Source: Physcia stellaris (taxonomy: Eukaryota > Ascomycota > Lecanoromycetes > Caliciales > Physciaceae). From it: DNA of 64,000 nt. Below the pieces are notes generated by a model that saw nothing but the letters and a program-made list of their open reading frames with translations, ran no database searches and was not told the DNA's origin. Both the position numbers and the translations under genes were made by a program. This document shows positions 26,732 through 39,647 of this stretch, one piece after another (position 1 is the first letter of the stretch; each line of letters opens with the position of its first letter). Location: NCBI GenBank assembly GCA_018902385.1, contig JABSSW010000006.1, forward strand, positions 744,001 to 808,000, read 5' to 3'.

Positions 26732-27411
26732 TTAAGGCCGGAGACGGACTCATCCATGATAGCGGGGACAGCTGGCAGTGAATGATTGCTATGGATCCGG
26801 GGAGACTATAGGATGGGTGGTGATGTTTTTCTTTGTCCCAGTCCGGTGGATCTAGATTCGGAGAGTTTGACACTCGGTGTTGAGCAAACAGCCTGACCAT
26901 CAGACCTTTTTGTACGACATCAGTGTTTATAGGCTGATTGCGTCAGACAAAGAGATGGGGACTGACAAGAGACGCGTCGTCTCCTGCGCAAGCTCGAGGA
27001 AAGAGGTGGTGGGCACATGCAAAGTGAATCTGGAAGCGAGTTGTGATGAAGAGTTAGCCACCGTGTAAATCATCTGGTAATAGAGGTACATCGTATCCGC
27101 AGGCCCCAATGCTAGCACTGAGAATACCTGGTATCGCACTTCGCATGACATCCTCAATTGCACAGTGTAAGGAGTTGAAGAGTCGTCGTCCTGGACATTA
27201 CGACGCTTTAAGCTAGGATCTCAAACAGGAATAGCGGCAGATACACAGAAGCCGCGGCAGATCACGACTTGCGTCCGCTCTTGTTTAGAAAGTAGAAAGT
27301 CGTTGTTCTGCGACTAATGAGACGCTTTCCGACATGGTAATACCCTTTAGTGCAGTAGCATTCTCCCCCAATGCATTCACCATGTCGTGAACATTACCTA
27401 CCGAAAATGCT
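26732..27411. other. Divergent intergenic region before stn1
   Basis: About 680 bp. It carries an ACGCGT (MCB-like) at 26972-26977, about 435 bp upstream of the stn1 ATG. No gene seen. Confidence 0.5.
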
Positions 27412-28377
27412 ATGCCAAATCATCCTCCGGCCACTTTGACATTCTATAAAGCCTGCTGCTTCGACTTATCCCCTACTTGGGGGAACTGGGCTAGGCTTAC
27501 AGCGGCTGATCTGCATGCGCTGAAAGAACGACAAGGCTTTCAAGGTAAGCCGAATAGTGCACATTGTGGATCTCAGTCTGATATCAGACTGCAGCGCAAG
27601 AGCCGAACATCTACTTCTACCTCAACCATCCGATAAGATGGGTTGCCCTTGTTGGGGTTATCGTTGCTTTCGATGTCTACGATCGCCGCTGCATTATGAT
27701 TTTAGATGACAGTAGCGGTGCTACTATTGAGGTAGTATGTGGGCGGGCGAATGAACAGTCCATCGAAGCAAAATCCGATCTTCAGCAAGCGATCACAGCC
27801 AAAGCCACAGCAATCTCAGGGCAGACAGCGGAAACCTATAAGCCCGGCCTGACTCCAGTCGATCTGACTGGCGTTGATGTTGGGTCTGTGGTGACTATCA
27901 AGGGTACGATGGGAACATTCCGAGAGTCAAGGCAGATATTACTTGAACGTTTATGTAAGTCGGTACAGCTATCTGCGGTCAACGTACCATGATGGCCATC
28001 ACATTATACTTGTTGCTGATTGTCATCCAATAGGGATTCTCCGCACTACAACCGAGGAAGCAGCTGCTTGGGCGAAAAACGCCACTTACAAGCGCGATGT
28101 ATTGAGCAGACCGTGGGTGCTCACAGACAAAGAGCAGCGACAAGCCGAACGAGAAGCTCAAGGCTATGAGGCGAAGAAGAAAGCGAAAGAGGAGCATAAG
28201 CGCAAGAAGCAGGCTTTGGAAGAGGAAAAGAGGCGACGAGCACAGCACCGAGCAAGGAGGCGAGCCCACGCTGAAGCTCTTGACCCAAGAATTGCAGAGA
28301 GGCGAGACGACCGGCACGAAGCAAATCAGCGCCCAAGAAGAGAGCGCAAAGAAAGGCATGATCGGAAGGATGCCTGA
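27412..28377 (+). CDS. stn1: CST telomere-capping complex subunit Stn1
   Basis: An OB-fold protein that protects telomere ends and controls C-strand fill-in with Ten1 (family knowledge). Exons 27412-27544, 27601-27954, 28034-28377; phases agree, 276 aa. The N-terminus (TFYKACCFDLSPTWGNWARLTAADLHAL) and NIYFYLNHPIRWVALVG, followed by the strand IMILDDSSGATIEVVC, form the Stn1 OB fold. The C-terminal third is a highly charged Arg/Lys/Glu helix in place of the winged helices of yeast Stn1, as in other filamentous fungi. An out-of-frame ATG lies just upstream of the start. Confidence 0.88.
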
Positions 28378-28857
28378 GCAATTCTAACAAATTCACGGCA
28401 GGAAAATCGGTGGTCAGGAGTGTGTTGGAGAATGCGCTACTACTTGTTGCCCGAACCAGCACAGCAGCGAGAGCAGTCGTTGTTTTGACTGTCATCTTGA
28501 AACGGCTTTTGGTCATGGGCTTGATATACTCGATCGTTGGATAGCGCTGACTGTGGAGGTGAGACATGGATTCCGTAGCTATTGGTGAAGCTGCTGTGGT
28601 AAATCAATGCAATGGAGTTCAATTTCGCCCTTCTGACTATGCATCTCTGGAGAAATGGCGGGATTTGAGACGACGATCTGACGATATCGGCATTTAGGGT
28701 TAAGAGGGCAAAAGAGAGAGCCAATCAAATAGCGCTGATTCCATTGACGTTCTCGATTGTTTCCGCCGCATTTCATGCCTTCTCTTCCTGCAACCATCTT
28801 GATCCAGCATCGCACCCTCTTTACCAAGACCTCAGGATCTACTATAGCTGCCTCGTA
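28378..28857. other. Intergenic region
   Basis: About 480 bp between stn1 and the complex I gene. The short frames are shadows. Confidence 0.5.
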
Positions 28858-30556
28858 ATGATCACTTCTCGGGCTGTTGCCCAGCAGCCCCTCACTACGC
28901 TATCGCACCGCGTCCTCCCCGCCGCCACCTCTGTCGCTTCTCAGATTTCACTCCCATCAACATCACAGCAGTCAACCCGTGGATTTGCAACCGTTCAAGA
29001 TGCACCGCCACCAAAGCGGACACATTTTGGAGGTCTGAAGGATCAGGACCGGATATTTCAGAATCTCTACGGTCACCATGGCGCAGATCTGAAGAGCGCA
29101 CAAAAGTACGGCGATTGGTACAAGACCAAGGAAATTATACTAAAAGGCCATGACTGGGTACGACGGCTCTTTGAGTCGAAGGTATCCAGATGCTGACAAT
29201 TCTTGGTCAGATAATATCAGAAATCAAAGCTTCTGGCCTCCGGGGACGAGGTGGCGCCGGCTTCCCTTCAGGCATGAAATGGGTACTTTCTCCTCTCATC
29301 ATCGCCATGTTACTCCGACTAAAGCTTCCTAGTCATTCATGAACTTCAAAGACTGGGACAAGGACACCAAGCCCCGTTACCTTGTCGTCAATGCCGACGA
29401 AGGAGAACCCGGGACCTGCAAGGATCGCGAAATCATGCGCAAAGACCCCCACAAACTCGTCGAAGGCTGTTTGGTCGCCGGTCGCGCCATGAATTGCTCA
29501 GCAGCCTACATCTACATTCGCGGGGAATTCTACCACGAAGCTACGGTTCTGCAACGAGCGATACAGGAAGCCTACAAAGCGGGGCTGATAGGCAAGAATG
29601 CGTGCGGAAGTGGATATGACTTTGACATTTACATCCACCGAGGCATGGGCGCCTACGTTTGCGGCGAAGAAACATCCCTCATCGAGTCCTTAGAAGGCAA
29701 GCCCGGCAAACCCCGTCTGAAGCCGCCATTCCCCGCCTCAGTCGGTCTTTTTGGCTGCCCCTCTACAGTCGCAAATGTCGAAACAATCGCAGTGGCCCCC
29801 ACAATATGCCGTCGCGGAGCAAGCTGGTTCAACTCCTTCGGGCGTGAGCGAAACGCCGGCACGAAGCTCTTCTGCATCTCAGGCCACGTCAATAACCCCT
29901 GCACGGTAGAAGAGGAGATGTCAATTCCCCTCCGCGAGCTCATCGACAAGCACTGCGGCGGCGTGCGTGGCGGGTGGGATAACCTCAAAGCCATCATCCC
30001 CGGCGGCTCATCGACGCCCATCCTGCCGAAAAGGATCTGCGACGAACAACTCATGGATTTCGATGCTTTGAAGGACAGCCAGTCTGGACTCGGCACCGCG
30101 GCGGTGATAGTCATGGACAAGAGCACTGATGTCGTGCGAGCGATATCGCGGCTAGCGAGCTTCTACAAGCATGAGAGCTGCGGGCAATGCACGCCGTGTA
30201 GGGAGGGCAGCAAATGGACGGAGCAGATCATGAAGAGGTTTGAAGCGGGCATGGCGCGGGAGAGGGAGATTGATATGTTGCAGGAGCTCACGAAGCAGGT
30301 CGAGGGTCATACTATATGTGGTGAGTATCCCCTACTGACCCCTGCAAAACCTCATCACGGCAATGTGAAAGCTAATGGAGATTTAGCATTGGGTGAAGCG
30401 TTCGCATGGCCGCTACAAGGCCTCGTAAGACATTTTCGACCAGAGCTCGAGCAAAGAGTCAGAGGTTACGCAGAGAAGCATGGTGGTGAAGCCAGGGCGG
30501 GAGGCTGGGAGCACGATGCACAGAAGAGAGGCATGTTGATCTCCCCTGGACAGTAA
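28858..30556 (+). CDS. nuo51: NADH:ubiquinone oxidoreductase 51-kDa subunit (NDUFV1/NuoF)
   Basis: Carries FMN and iron-sulfur cluster N3 and receives electrons from NADH in mitochondrial complex I (family knowledge). Exons 28858-29157, 29211-29282, 29333-30320, 30387-30556, 509 aa. The N-terminus is a Ser/Thr/Arg-rich mitochondrial presequence. The FMN glycine motif [10 protein letters not shown] is at about 112-121. [16 protein letters not shown] and [14 protein letters not shown] follow. The 4Fe-4S ligands lie in ESCGQCTPC (about 407, 410, 413) plus the Cys of HTICALGEA, which intron 3 splits. Intron 3 (30321-30386, 66 nt) contains no in-frame stop, so retention would add 22 residues beside the cluster ligand. 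Confidence 0.96.
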
Positions 30557-31237
30557 GCGGATATACGAATCAGCGATTGGAATTATTGTACATACTTTCC
30601 CACAGGTTCTGGAGTTTCAAGACGTCGGTAGCAACCCGGATATCTAGATTCAGCTTTTCGAACGGCAGCGCTATCAAGAAAGCCTGTGACCATCTGTGAT
30701 ATCTTCGTGGAATTGCTCGTGGTACAGCTGTGTCAGGCGAACAAGGTATCTTACCCAAAATCTCATGGATCACCTGAACCCGAGATGGTGTTGGTTTCGC
30801 AGAGGCGCATAATCACCGTACACTCGAAACAAAGACTTCAAATCCAATGGGATACGTTGCGGAATCCAACAGCACGAGAGCCCAATTCGGGAGCAAAGAT
30901 CTATCATCAGCTCTCGCCGTAACCAAAGTAAATCCTAGTGCAAGGCCTCTGCAAACCTCTCAGCTTAATCGAAATGGTGACATGCACAAACACAGAAGCT
31001 CATCTTCTTTCTGAAGTCCTTAATCTAGCTAGAAAGAAGCTATCTACTTAATCCTCCACCCCAGTCCTCAATCCTATCTATCGTACATTCAAGAACGAAG
31101 CTCTTAGGTCAGGGTATCCACTCGCCGAATGCCATGCAAAACATCCCTTTCTCTACTCTTCTCCAGCACCAAATATCGCTAGTATCCCATCACAGCACGC
31201 TTGCATTAAGGAAAATTGTTCCAAATTAAGCAAGCAG
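30557..31237. other. Convergent 3' region between nuo51 and the Nup98-96 gene
   Basis: About 680 bp of tail-to-tail sequence; no gene seen. Confidence 0.5.
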
Positions 31238-34200
31238 CTACCGCCTTCCCTCCTTCATAACAGCGGCATAATACTCGTAGCTCAGACCGAGGGTATGCTT
31301 CAAGTAGCCATCATCCGTGAGCGGCAGCTGGAGGATCTTCGCTTTCTCCACATCCTATTCATGGCACGCATTAGCGTTCATTCGGCACCATCCAACATTT
31401 ACCTGCTTCAATCCTCGTAAAACCAAGGACGCATATCACATACCTTATTCTTTTCCCTCACAGCCATCTCCCCCACCACCCTCCCCATCTCCTTAACAGC
31501 GACTTTCTCCAAAAACCCCATCTCCTTCTCCTGCATCGCCGGCAGCGATTCCAGCAAACTGCCTATGTGTTGTATTCTCGCCTTCTCATTCTCCTCACCG
31601 CGCTCAAGCAGCCAGATGAAATCATCGTAGACCTGCCCACCGAGCTCCCACTCGCGGACCTCGCCATGGTCTGTGAAGCCTTCCAGGAGTGCTTTGAGGG
31701 TAGTGTAGTCCTGCTCAATGATCGCTTTCGGTGCAACGGTGCGGCAGAGCACGGCGTGGGCTTCGTTGAAGTCGTTGGCGCGGATGAGGCATTCGACTTC
31801 GGCGACTGGGTCTTCTTCTGAGCGCGCGAGGAGGGCTTTGGCGGACCAGATCCAGGAGGGAGGGATCTTGAATTCGCCGGTCAGCGTGTCGTGCTCCGCG
31901 TCGGTGATATTGGAGGCGTGATGTGCGAGGAGGGATTCGATTGCTGATTTTCGCTGTTCATGGTTGCTGAGATGCATAATGGCGTAGAGGGCCCAGAGCC
32001 ATTCGCCGGAGGATTCGAGTTGTGTTGCAAAATCCCATGTGAGCTGATCTGCTTTGGCGGCGTCTGGTTGAGGGAAGCGTCGGGCGAGGCAATGATAGAG
32101 CTGGAAACTGAGGCGTGCGTTCAAGGGGTTGCCGGTGGTATTGTGGGGTGACACCATGTCTGCGAGAGGAGGAGCCCTTGAGATCCCCTTGGAAGATGCA
32201 TAGAGCAGTAGAAGACCCCACATGATGTCCTGGCGCGAATTTGGAGCGGGATCTTGCCAATCTCGAGGAACATTCTCCTCTAGAAACCAAGGCAGCGGCT
32301 TCTTGCCCTCATCAGACTCAAGATCTTCAGAAAACTTTCGGATGGCAGATTCGATGGGGTCGTAGGCTTGAATAGCATACCAAAGCCTCAACCCAAATGC
32401 TCGTTGCCAGTCAAGCTTGAAGCGGTCGCTGATTGAGAACGTTCTGGCTCGGTCCTCTGGAGGGCCCTTCTTCCCTTCACAGATGCACGTGTTGCCAGCT
32501 AGAAGCTCGTAAAGTGCTCGAATCGGCTCGGTCATCTCGGAAAGAACGTTTAATTCTCTCCATTCATGTATCTGAGTCGCCATGTCCTCGCGCATGATCT
32601 CATCGCCACCGATCTGGGATACTTGGATTGATAGTCGAAAATCCTTGCCGTGCGCGAGTGCATCGCAAGCCTCGACGATTTTGTTGGCAGATAGGTAGGC
32701 AATAGCCCGCTCCTCGGCATTGGGAGCTGCGGATACAGCGTTACGAGCACTTGATTGGCATGATTGCTCCCAAAACTTCGAGAATTTTTCTTTGCGGAGA
32801 CGAAATTCGAAAGCAGATGGGTCACCAGGAGGTAAGCCCGCGTAGGCATCTAGGTCCAGCTGGTCGAAAAGAATACCTGCCAGTTCCCAAATCGCCTGTT
32901 CACGGTGGAAGTCGTGCTGGACACTAGACGCAAGCTCTTGGAAAGGGATGTGCAACACCTTCGCAATAGGCACCTCGTGGTCCAATTTGATTTCCGTGCC
33001 GACTCGCTGTTTACGTAAGGAGTTTGGTATAAGCTGTAGGACGAATCAGCTGAAGGGCAATAACAACAAGACGGAAGAACCTGCTTACATCCTGCGGTGC
33101 GACAAGCTTAGCCAGAGCAATTTCCTCACCGTCTGATGACAGTGTTCCAGTCTCCCTCAGGACTACTGCGCCAGTCTGTGTTGATTTGCTGACCGGCTGA
33201 CCAAGCTGGCTAGGCTTTGAATACATTAGGATTGAGCCTGAGCCCGAGCCCCAAGAAGGTTTAAAGGAGTCGTGGAAAGCTCGTTCTTGTTCATTCATAT
33301 CATTGTCATGTGTTTTCGAACGTTTAGGATAAGGCCACTAGAAGGAGGAAAATCTCAGCATGAAGTTCATTTGATATTTTACATACAAGATCCCGTTACG
33401 CATGGGGCAGATTGAGTTTGTACGCCACTCTGGAGTAAATCGCGTTTGTGTTGCTCAAATTCACGGAAAGGATTGTGTCAAACCTCGAAACCCTTCCCCC
33501 CGCTTGACGCTTTAGCATCACCTTTACTCCTCCGCAAATTCTCTTTGCCGAAAAGCGAGTTCATCAGGTCTATACTTGTTGTAATTTCCTTATCGCCTGC
33601 CTTTTCCGTTGATGTAGCCCTTGGTGTCTCTCCTTGCTCGGTATCACGATTCTTAGCGATTTTAGCCTGACTTCCGCGGAGTGCCGGGCGATCTTGCTTC
33701 CTTGGGCTTATAGTCGTTTGCAACTGATTTGCCCAGTCATCGCTGATTGCAAGATCTAGCGGTTTAGGGGAACCAGCGCCGCCAAAGGATTGATGAGCCG
33801 CCTTCAGTATAGACTTGGGCTGGATGTCCAGCTCAGACTTCGGGAAAGCCCCAATCATATCAACGTCGTCGTCCTGGACCATAGGAGATTGATCCTCCAT
33901 ATTCCCGTTGGGCACTTGGAATTCGCTTGGCTCGTCCTCACCACTTTCCGAGGAGGAAGCGGCCAAGCGGTCATCTAAAAAAGACAGCTCGTCCTGTTGC
34001 GTGACGTCCATATCGTGATCTTCATCGAAAGCGGGAGCATCGTCAAATGCGCCGGGAAACATCTTCTTCTTTCGAAATTCGAAGGTATCGTCGGGACTAG
34101 AGCTGACGTAGGACGGAACATTAGTCGATGCCGTTGAATCTTGTAAAGGTGTTAAATCGGAGGACCTTGATACGTTTGGCATAGCTCGAGATTTTGGAGT

Positions 34201-37200
34201 TGGAGTATTAGGATCCTCGGGCATGATGCTGGTGTGCAGACTGTCACCTTCACTGGCCTCGTCGTCATAATCAAATCCGTATGTTGTGAAATGAGGGACC
34301 TTGAATACCCAGACCCCGGTTTCTTTTTCATACCGCACGAATTCTGTACCTCCGACCTTTCTAAGTCGATCAACGTGTTTATTGAACCGCGGCCCACTCT
34401 TTTCGTAGGTAGGTGTCTTCTTATCACTACTCCTTGGCCAGGAGTTTTCCAGATAAATTGTAGAGGGGACATTGAGACCCCTTCCCTGTGGGGGCTTCCT
34501 TGTGGAATCAGGATACACCGTAAGTGACCGCAAAGTAATCAGAGCAATGTTGTCATATATCTCATCAAGGGGTATGTTGTTTAGATTGACTGGGACGTCG
34601 AAGACAACGTGGCCACAGCCCTCACGTCCGATTTCAAAGTCTTTGACTTTGCTCTTCTGCTCTTGAGTCATCTTGCTCAACTCCTCACGAGATGGGCGCA
34701 TATAGTACGGTCCAGGCCGAGGATCACTCTGATCTGCTTGAGGAGGAGGCCTACTGCTGGCTGAGCTCGAAGACTCAGGGGAGCCATCTTCATGAACAAT
34801 GGCCAGCTCATTGCCTTTCACTTGCTCCATCTCAGGCGAAGATACAACGCCGTTCGTTTTTGGCCCGGTCTGCTTGGCATTGATGTTGCGCGATGATGAT
34901 CTTAAGAATCCTTGCTCTTGGGCGCTTGGAGTGGCATTATGGTTGACTTCATGAGCCGAACCATTAACCTCCGCGGCATCTTGGCCATTGCCCTTACCAC
35001 CAACTGTATTAGTATCAAAACTAACTTTCTTCTTCAGAATTCCGGGCTGCTTCGACTGATCTGATTTGTCTGGGCTTGGCAACGCCGCAACAGCGTCGTT
35101 CGCAAATAGATCAGTACGGAGAGTACGATCAATAGTTAACTTCTTCAAGTTACCAGCCCCTGAGAAGCGAGAGCTGCCGGCAGAGAATGCACCTGGAGAG
35201 AGGATACTCTCGCCATCGCTATCAAAAGTTCGGCGGAGGTTGCTGGTAGACAAGCTCTTGCCTAGGCCTCGACCAATGCTACTATGTAGGAGGCTACCAT
35301 TGAAGCCTCCGGGGGTACTAGTATTACTCGAGATACTAGAGGGAGTGCCGTATGTTGAGTAGGTGAAACCGTAGCCCCTCCTAGGTGTTATTAGACGAGA
35401 CTGGGACTGGTAAGGATTGATCTTATAAGTTGGGTGCAGGATGCTCTGTTTTTTGCTCTTCGCCGCACTGATTGGTGTAGCAAGAGGTCCCACATTCTGA
35501 GTGGGTGGTGGTGGTAGTCCGCTGAATATAGAAGCACTGCCCCAAGGATTGCTGTCGAGTAGTGAAGCTTGTAAGGTTTGCGGAGGGAGCAATGGGTTTT
35601 GCTGTTGAGTGTTGCCGAGCGAATTGGCAAAGTTCGTGCTATTGCCGAACAAACTTCCAGGTTGCTGCTGCTGGCTGTTGTTGCTGGTGCCAAAAATCGA
35701 ATTACCAGCTGGCTGCTGTTGATTATTGTTAGTCCCGAATAGGTTCGTCGCAGAGCTTCCAGTATTGAACAATGTAGGCTTTTGCTGTTGTTGTGCAGTG
35801 TTCGCAAACAAGCCCCCTTGATTTTGTTGACCTTGATTAGCGTTGTTATTGGTCCCAAGGCCTCCAAAGATGTTGGTTCCTGTGGTGTTGGTGTTCGAAG
35901 CTGTGTTGGTACCAAAGAGACCAGTGCCGGTATTTGACGGCTTGCCGAACAAATTGCTCCCGGCCGGTTGCTGCTGGTTGTTGTTGCCGAAGATGCTACC
36001 ACCAGCGGGCTGTTGCTGATTATTCTGGTTGTTGTTACCGAAGAGACCACTTCCAGTAGTGGTAGTGTTAGAGGTGCCGAAGAGACCGCCGGGTTTGGAT
36101 TCTTGGTTCTGGCCAAAGCCTCCAAACGCAGGAGCACTGGATTGGTTTTGATTCTGATTCTGATTTTGATTTGTTCCAAATGCTGATCCACCAAAAGGGT
36201 TCGAAGCAGGTTGTTGCTGCTGAGTACCGCCGAAGGGATTGTTGTTACTGTTTTGGTTGTTGGTCCCAAATAGACTTCCAGTCGTATTCGCAGTGTTGGC
36301 GGTACCAAAACCACCGGTATTAGTCCCGAAACCGCTGCTAGTATTTGTATTTGTACCGAAGGAAAATCCACCGGGCTTCGGTTGTTGTTGCTGTTGGGCG
36401 TTGGTACCGAATCCACCAAATGCTGGAGCGTTGTTTGCTGTGGCCCCAAACAGATTATTGGTAGGCTGCGATGTAGTAGTGTTATTCGTCCCAAACAAGC
36501 CACTTCCGGCGGGCTTCGCACCAAACAAACTTCCCGAAGCATTGTTCCCGAAGGCATTTGACGCCTGGTTTCCGCCGCCAAAAGGGGTGGACGTGTTACT
36601 GGTCTGTGCGCCGAAAGGATTGGTGGCGGTATTGTTCGTCTGCTGACCTCCGAATCCAGAGAACCCAAAGGCGCCAGCTTGACCGCTAGCGTTGCCAAAG
36701 CGTCGTCCTTGGTTGTAATCAGCTAGTCGCAGTTCCTACACTGATTAGCAAAGATGCCATATAGACGCTGATTTCGGTACTTACTTCGAAAGAGAAGTTT
36801 TTGTAGGGCGGCATAAAACTTAAGCTCTGGAAGTAATTCGTGACCGGACCGGTTCCTTCCTTTTCTTGGTAGGGTTGAAAGGGAGTACTTCCAGTACCTT
36901 GACATTCCGTCGTGCTAGTACCTAGAGCGGTACCGAGTCCACCACCGCCAAAGCCACCAGCAGTAGCGCTGTTGGTGCAAGTCAAATTAGCATTTGAATT
37001 CTGACTTTGTAGCGAGCCTAGTGATAATTTTCATGCAAGGAATCACTATGCTAATTTGGAAGAAAGAAGATTATGGGGATGCGAACACTTACTTATTGGT
37101 AGTTCCGAAGGCATTGCCAGTATTGTTGCCTCCAAATATACTGGGGCCGGTAGTATTTGACGTCCCAAACGCGGGTTTTGCAGCGCCTCCGCCGAAGATA

Positions 37201-37902
37201 CTAGTAGTGTTGCTTGGCTGGCTGGTGCTGTAGGTGTATTCCGGGTCAGTATTTGCGTGCAGATATTTGAGCATGGTTTGTAGATAGTTTCGCTTACCCA
37301 AAGCCACCGAATGCCCCTGATGCTCCAGCGGTAGCTGTGTTATTGCCTCCAAACAGTCCTCCGCCGCTCGTCGTTGTCGCTGTACCGAATGCATTCCGGT
37401 TCGCGCCGAAGGGAGACGCATTCGCGGTTGAAGCACCAAAGCCTAATAGCATGTTGAAGTCAGCGCCAGATCGAGATCCGACAGTTTGGAGGCCAAATTT
37501 GATGTTTCCAGGCGCACTTGGCAATACTGACACCCGAAGTTCGAGAGTGCCATTCCCAGGTCAAGTATTCAGCTTCGGGAGTGTTGGTTCGTTATGGACG
37601 TACCTCCAAAGCCAGTATTTGTATTGTTAGTGGTGGTGCTGCTACTACCGAACAGAGTGCCACCAGTGTTGTTACTAGAGCCAAATCCAGTATTTGCTGG
37701 TTGGCCAAATCCTATAAGTGGAAGACTCGAAGTCAGGACAGGTTTGATCATAGCGGCTCATGTCGCTGCCGATCGCGATATGTATGCCATGATCATACGT
37801 ACCTGTGCTTGTATTGTTGGTTCCGAACCCTCCGAACCCCGTATTTTGCTGTTGCTGCTGCTGATTATTGTTGTTTTGGCCGAAGCCCCCGAAGAGAGCC
37901 AT
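31238..37902 (-). CDS. nup98-96: Nucleoporin Nup98-Nup96 precursor (Nup189/Nup145 type)
   Basis: A polyprotein that cleaves itself into FG-repeat Nup98 and scaffold Nup96 of the Y-complex (family knowledge). Exons: 37803-37902, 37604-37711, 37298-37442, 37093-37227, 36785-36968, 33484-36735, 33089-33337, 31444-33033, 31238-31354; all nine join in phase to give 1959 aa. The N-terminus is FG/GLFG-rich (MALFGGFGQ), with a GLEBS motif near 205-235 (FMPPYKNFSFE spliced to ELRLADYNQGRRFG), then Gln/Asn-rich repeats. The autoproteolytic domain ends in H1039-F-T at HFTTYGF. The Nup96 part includes FKPSWG and the helical scaffold (WALYAIMHL). One junction, GAG|GTTTGA (intron 33338-33483), uses a weak donor but is needed to pass a stop. 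The short terminal exon is supported by phase and by LPLTDDGYLKHTLGLSYEYY. Confidence 0.94.
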
Positions 37903-38125
37903 TGCTGATGATTTCCGGATACGAGAAAATTGGCATATGAAGCTGTAAGGGATAAAAAACAGTGTGACGATGACAAAACCGCGTTGTGACTTTCTCTCAA
38001 TGACTCAAAGAACGCGCGACCCGGAAGCTTCACTTGCGCCTGTCTCGTTCAATTCTAGGTCCGACTGAATAGCATTGCGCAATCCCCAAGTAGTATCGCA
38101 AAGCGTATACTTAGAAGAGAAGAGA

Positions 38126-38561
38126 ATGGCAGCAGAGGAAAGAATGTGGAAGGGCAGTAAGGAATTTATAGAGGTGGAGGTTCAACGCGATGGTCAAGCA
38201 GTGAAGTTCAAATACGTCTACTAGATCCAATTGGGAAAAGTGTCTTCAGATTCCGTGCTAAGCCGCTTTCAGGCACCTCCAGGCTTCCATTCGAGCAGTC
38301 AACAATCTCAACACCAAGGCGTCAGCATGAAAATCCTGTTCATTCGCTTCTACAGTCAAATGATATGGTCACTTCTCATGCTTACGCCGATTCTCATTCA
38401 TGCTCTACAGTCCTGTATCGGCAGGCTGCCTCAACGCCGCTTGTCAATCGTACGACCGTCAACGTCGTCAAGAAAAGTAAGGAAGATATCCTCAGTACTG
38501 GACAATATGTGTCTTGACTTTTGTCATAGGTTTCAAGCTTTCATTCGCGCCGACCTCATGA
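38126..38561 (+). CDS. Tentative small three-exon protein, function unknown
   Basis: Exons 38126-38156, 38273-38476 and 38530-38561 join in phase to give 88 aa. Both introns start GTAAGG and end CAG or TAG. The first has a GCTAAGC branch site and pyrimidine tract before its acceptor. The protein starts MAAEERMWKGS and is then Ser/Thr/His/Gln-rich without a recognised domain. An unspliced alternative from the same ATG gives only 32 residues, to a stop at 38222. The main support is the clean splice signals and a 118-codon stretch without a stop in the second frame. It is divergent from the nucleoporin gene, with 223 bp between starts. Confidence 0.4.
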
Positions 38562-38981
38562 TCTGTGGCTAGCTTATGAAACTCCTTAAGATTCCCAATC
38601 ATGGGCACCAGAAAGCATCTCCTGTCTCCATGATGATCTCGTGGCCCTGAATTCTGCAAGCTCTTCTCCTTTGAGCTGCTCGTTATGGATGAGTCGCCTC
38701 ATAAGTCTAGCGATACTGTTTCGCGCATGTTTGAGTGGACTTTCCGCGCATATTGCCCATGCTTCAATGCCCGTGCTCTGACGTCCTGGCTTCAGAGCCC
38801 GTGCTCCATCGTACGTCCTGCAGTGCATCTCTTTGATGCTCCGCTGCTTGACGCATGTCGCCTCAGATCTATACGTAATGAGATCCAGCAAGTCCGGTGA
38901 TCGATTTGTAGATATGGTTCTCATTCCTCAGACAAATATCACCCAGATACTTCTTTGTTTTCGCAGGTTTACACCTCAAGG
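38562..38981. other. Intergenic region
   Basis: About 420 bp upstream of the secreted-protein gene; no feature recognised. Confidence 0.45.
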
Positions 38982-39647
38982 ATGTATTCCACCTCGTATC
39001 TTTCCCAATTAGTTCTGTCGTCGCTCTTTTCCACATATCAGCTAAGCTCAGCATTGAGCGTTCCTACTCGGCTCTGTGCTCCAGGAACGCTATTCCAAGA
39101 TGAAGGAGGTTGCTTTGGATCAATTCTGTCCAACACCACTACGAATGGCTCTTCTCTAAGGTGAGTCATATGGTCCTACGGACCTCTTGCTGGACCGTTT
39201 ACCGACACTCGAAGATCTAGCCCAATCTCCATCCCACCAAATCCTCTACCCATGCCACCAGAGCCATTACAGATGACTGTCGCGGGGACCAACCTTGGAG
39301 TGGTGTTGACCAACTATGGCGACCACATCAACTCTCAGGATGCAACAAGGCTCATTCAAGAAATTAAGGACGAGCTTGATACCGAGCAGAAGCTTGACCG
39401 TCGCTTCGGCCGTTCCAAAATCCACGCTAATTGGAGGTGGAACATAGGCCCAGTCATCTTTATCGTAGAGCCGAAACCAGATCCGTTCAAAATGGAGTGG
39501 ATTCAGCTGCGGTCAGTGCTTGAGACCTTGCCTCGCTGGGGTAGTCGATATGGCTTTATTGAGACAGACATTCTGATCGTGCACCGTCCGCTGCATCCAG
39601 ATGCTCCTTCAGTGTCCCTAGGGCGTGCATTTTTGGAACTAGAGTAA
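38982..39647 (+). CDS. Secreted hypothetical protein
   Basis: Exons 38982-39160 and 39215-39647 join in phase, 203 aa. The N-terminus (MYSTSYLSQLVLSSLFSTYQLSSALS) looks like a signal peptide. The rest has one small Cys pair near the N-terminus, a Pro-rich turn (SSPISIPPNPLPMPPEP), then a mixed alpha/beta region. Conserved-looking stretches are LGVVLTNYGDHINSQDA and VIFIVEPKPDPFKMEW. No transmembrane segment or GPI tail follows. I do not recognise the family. Confidence 0.75.

Noticed and set aside
35391-36698. 435-codon minus-strand frame inside the nucleoporin gene
   Set aside because: It is the out-of-frame reading of the FG/Gln/Asn repeat region; the overlapping frame carries the conserved nucleoporin protein.
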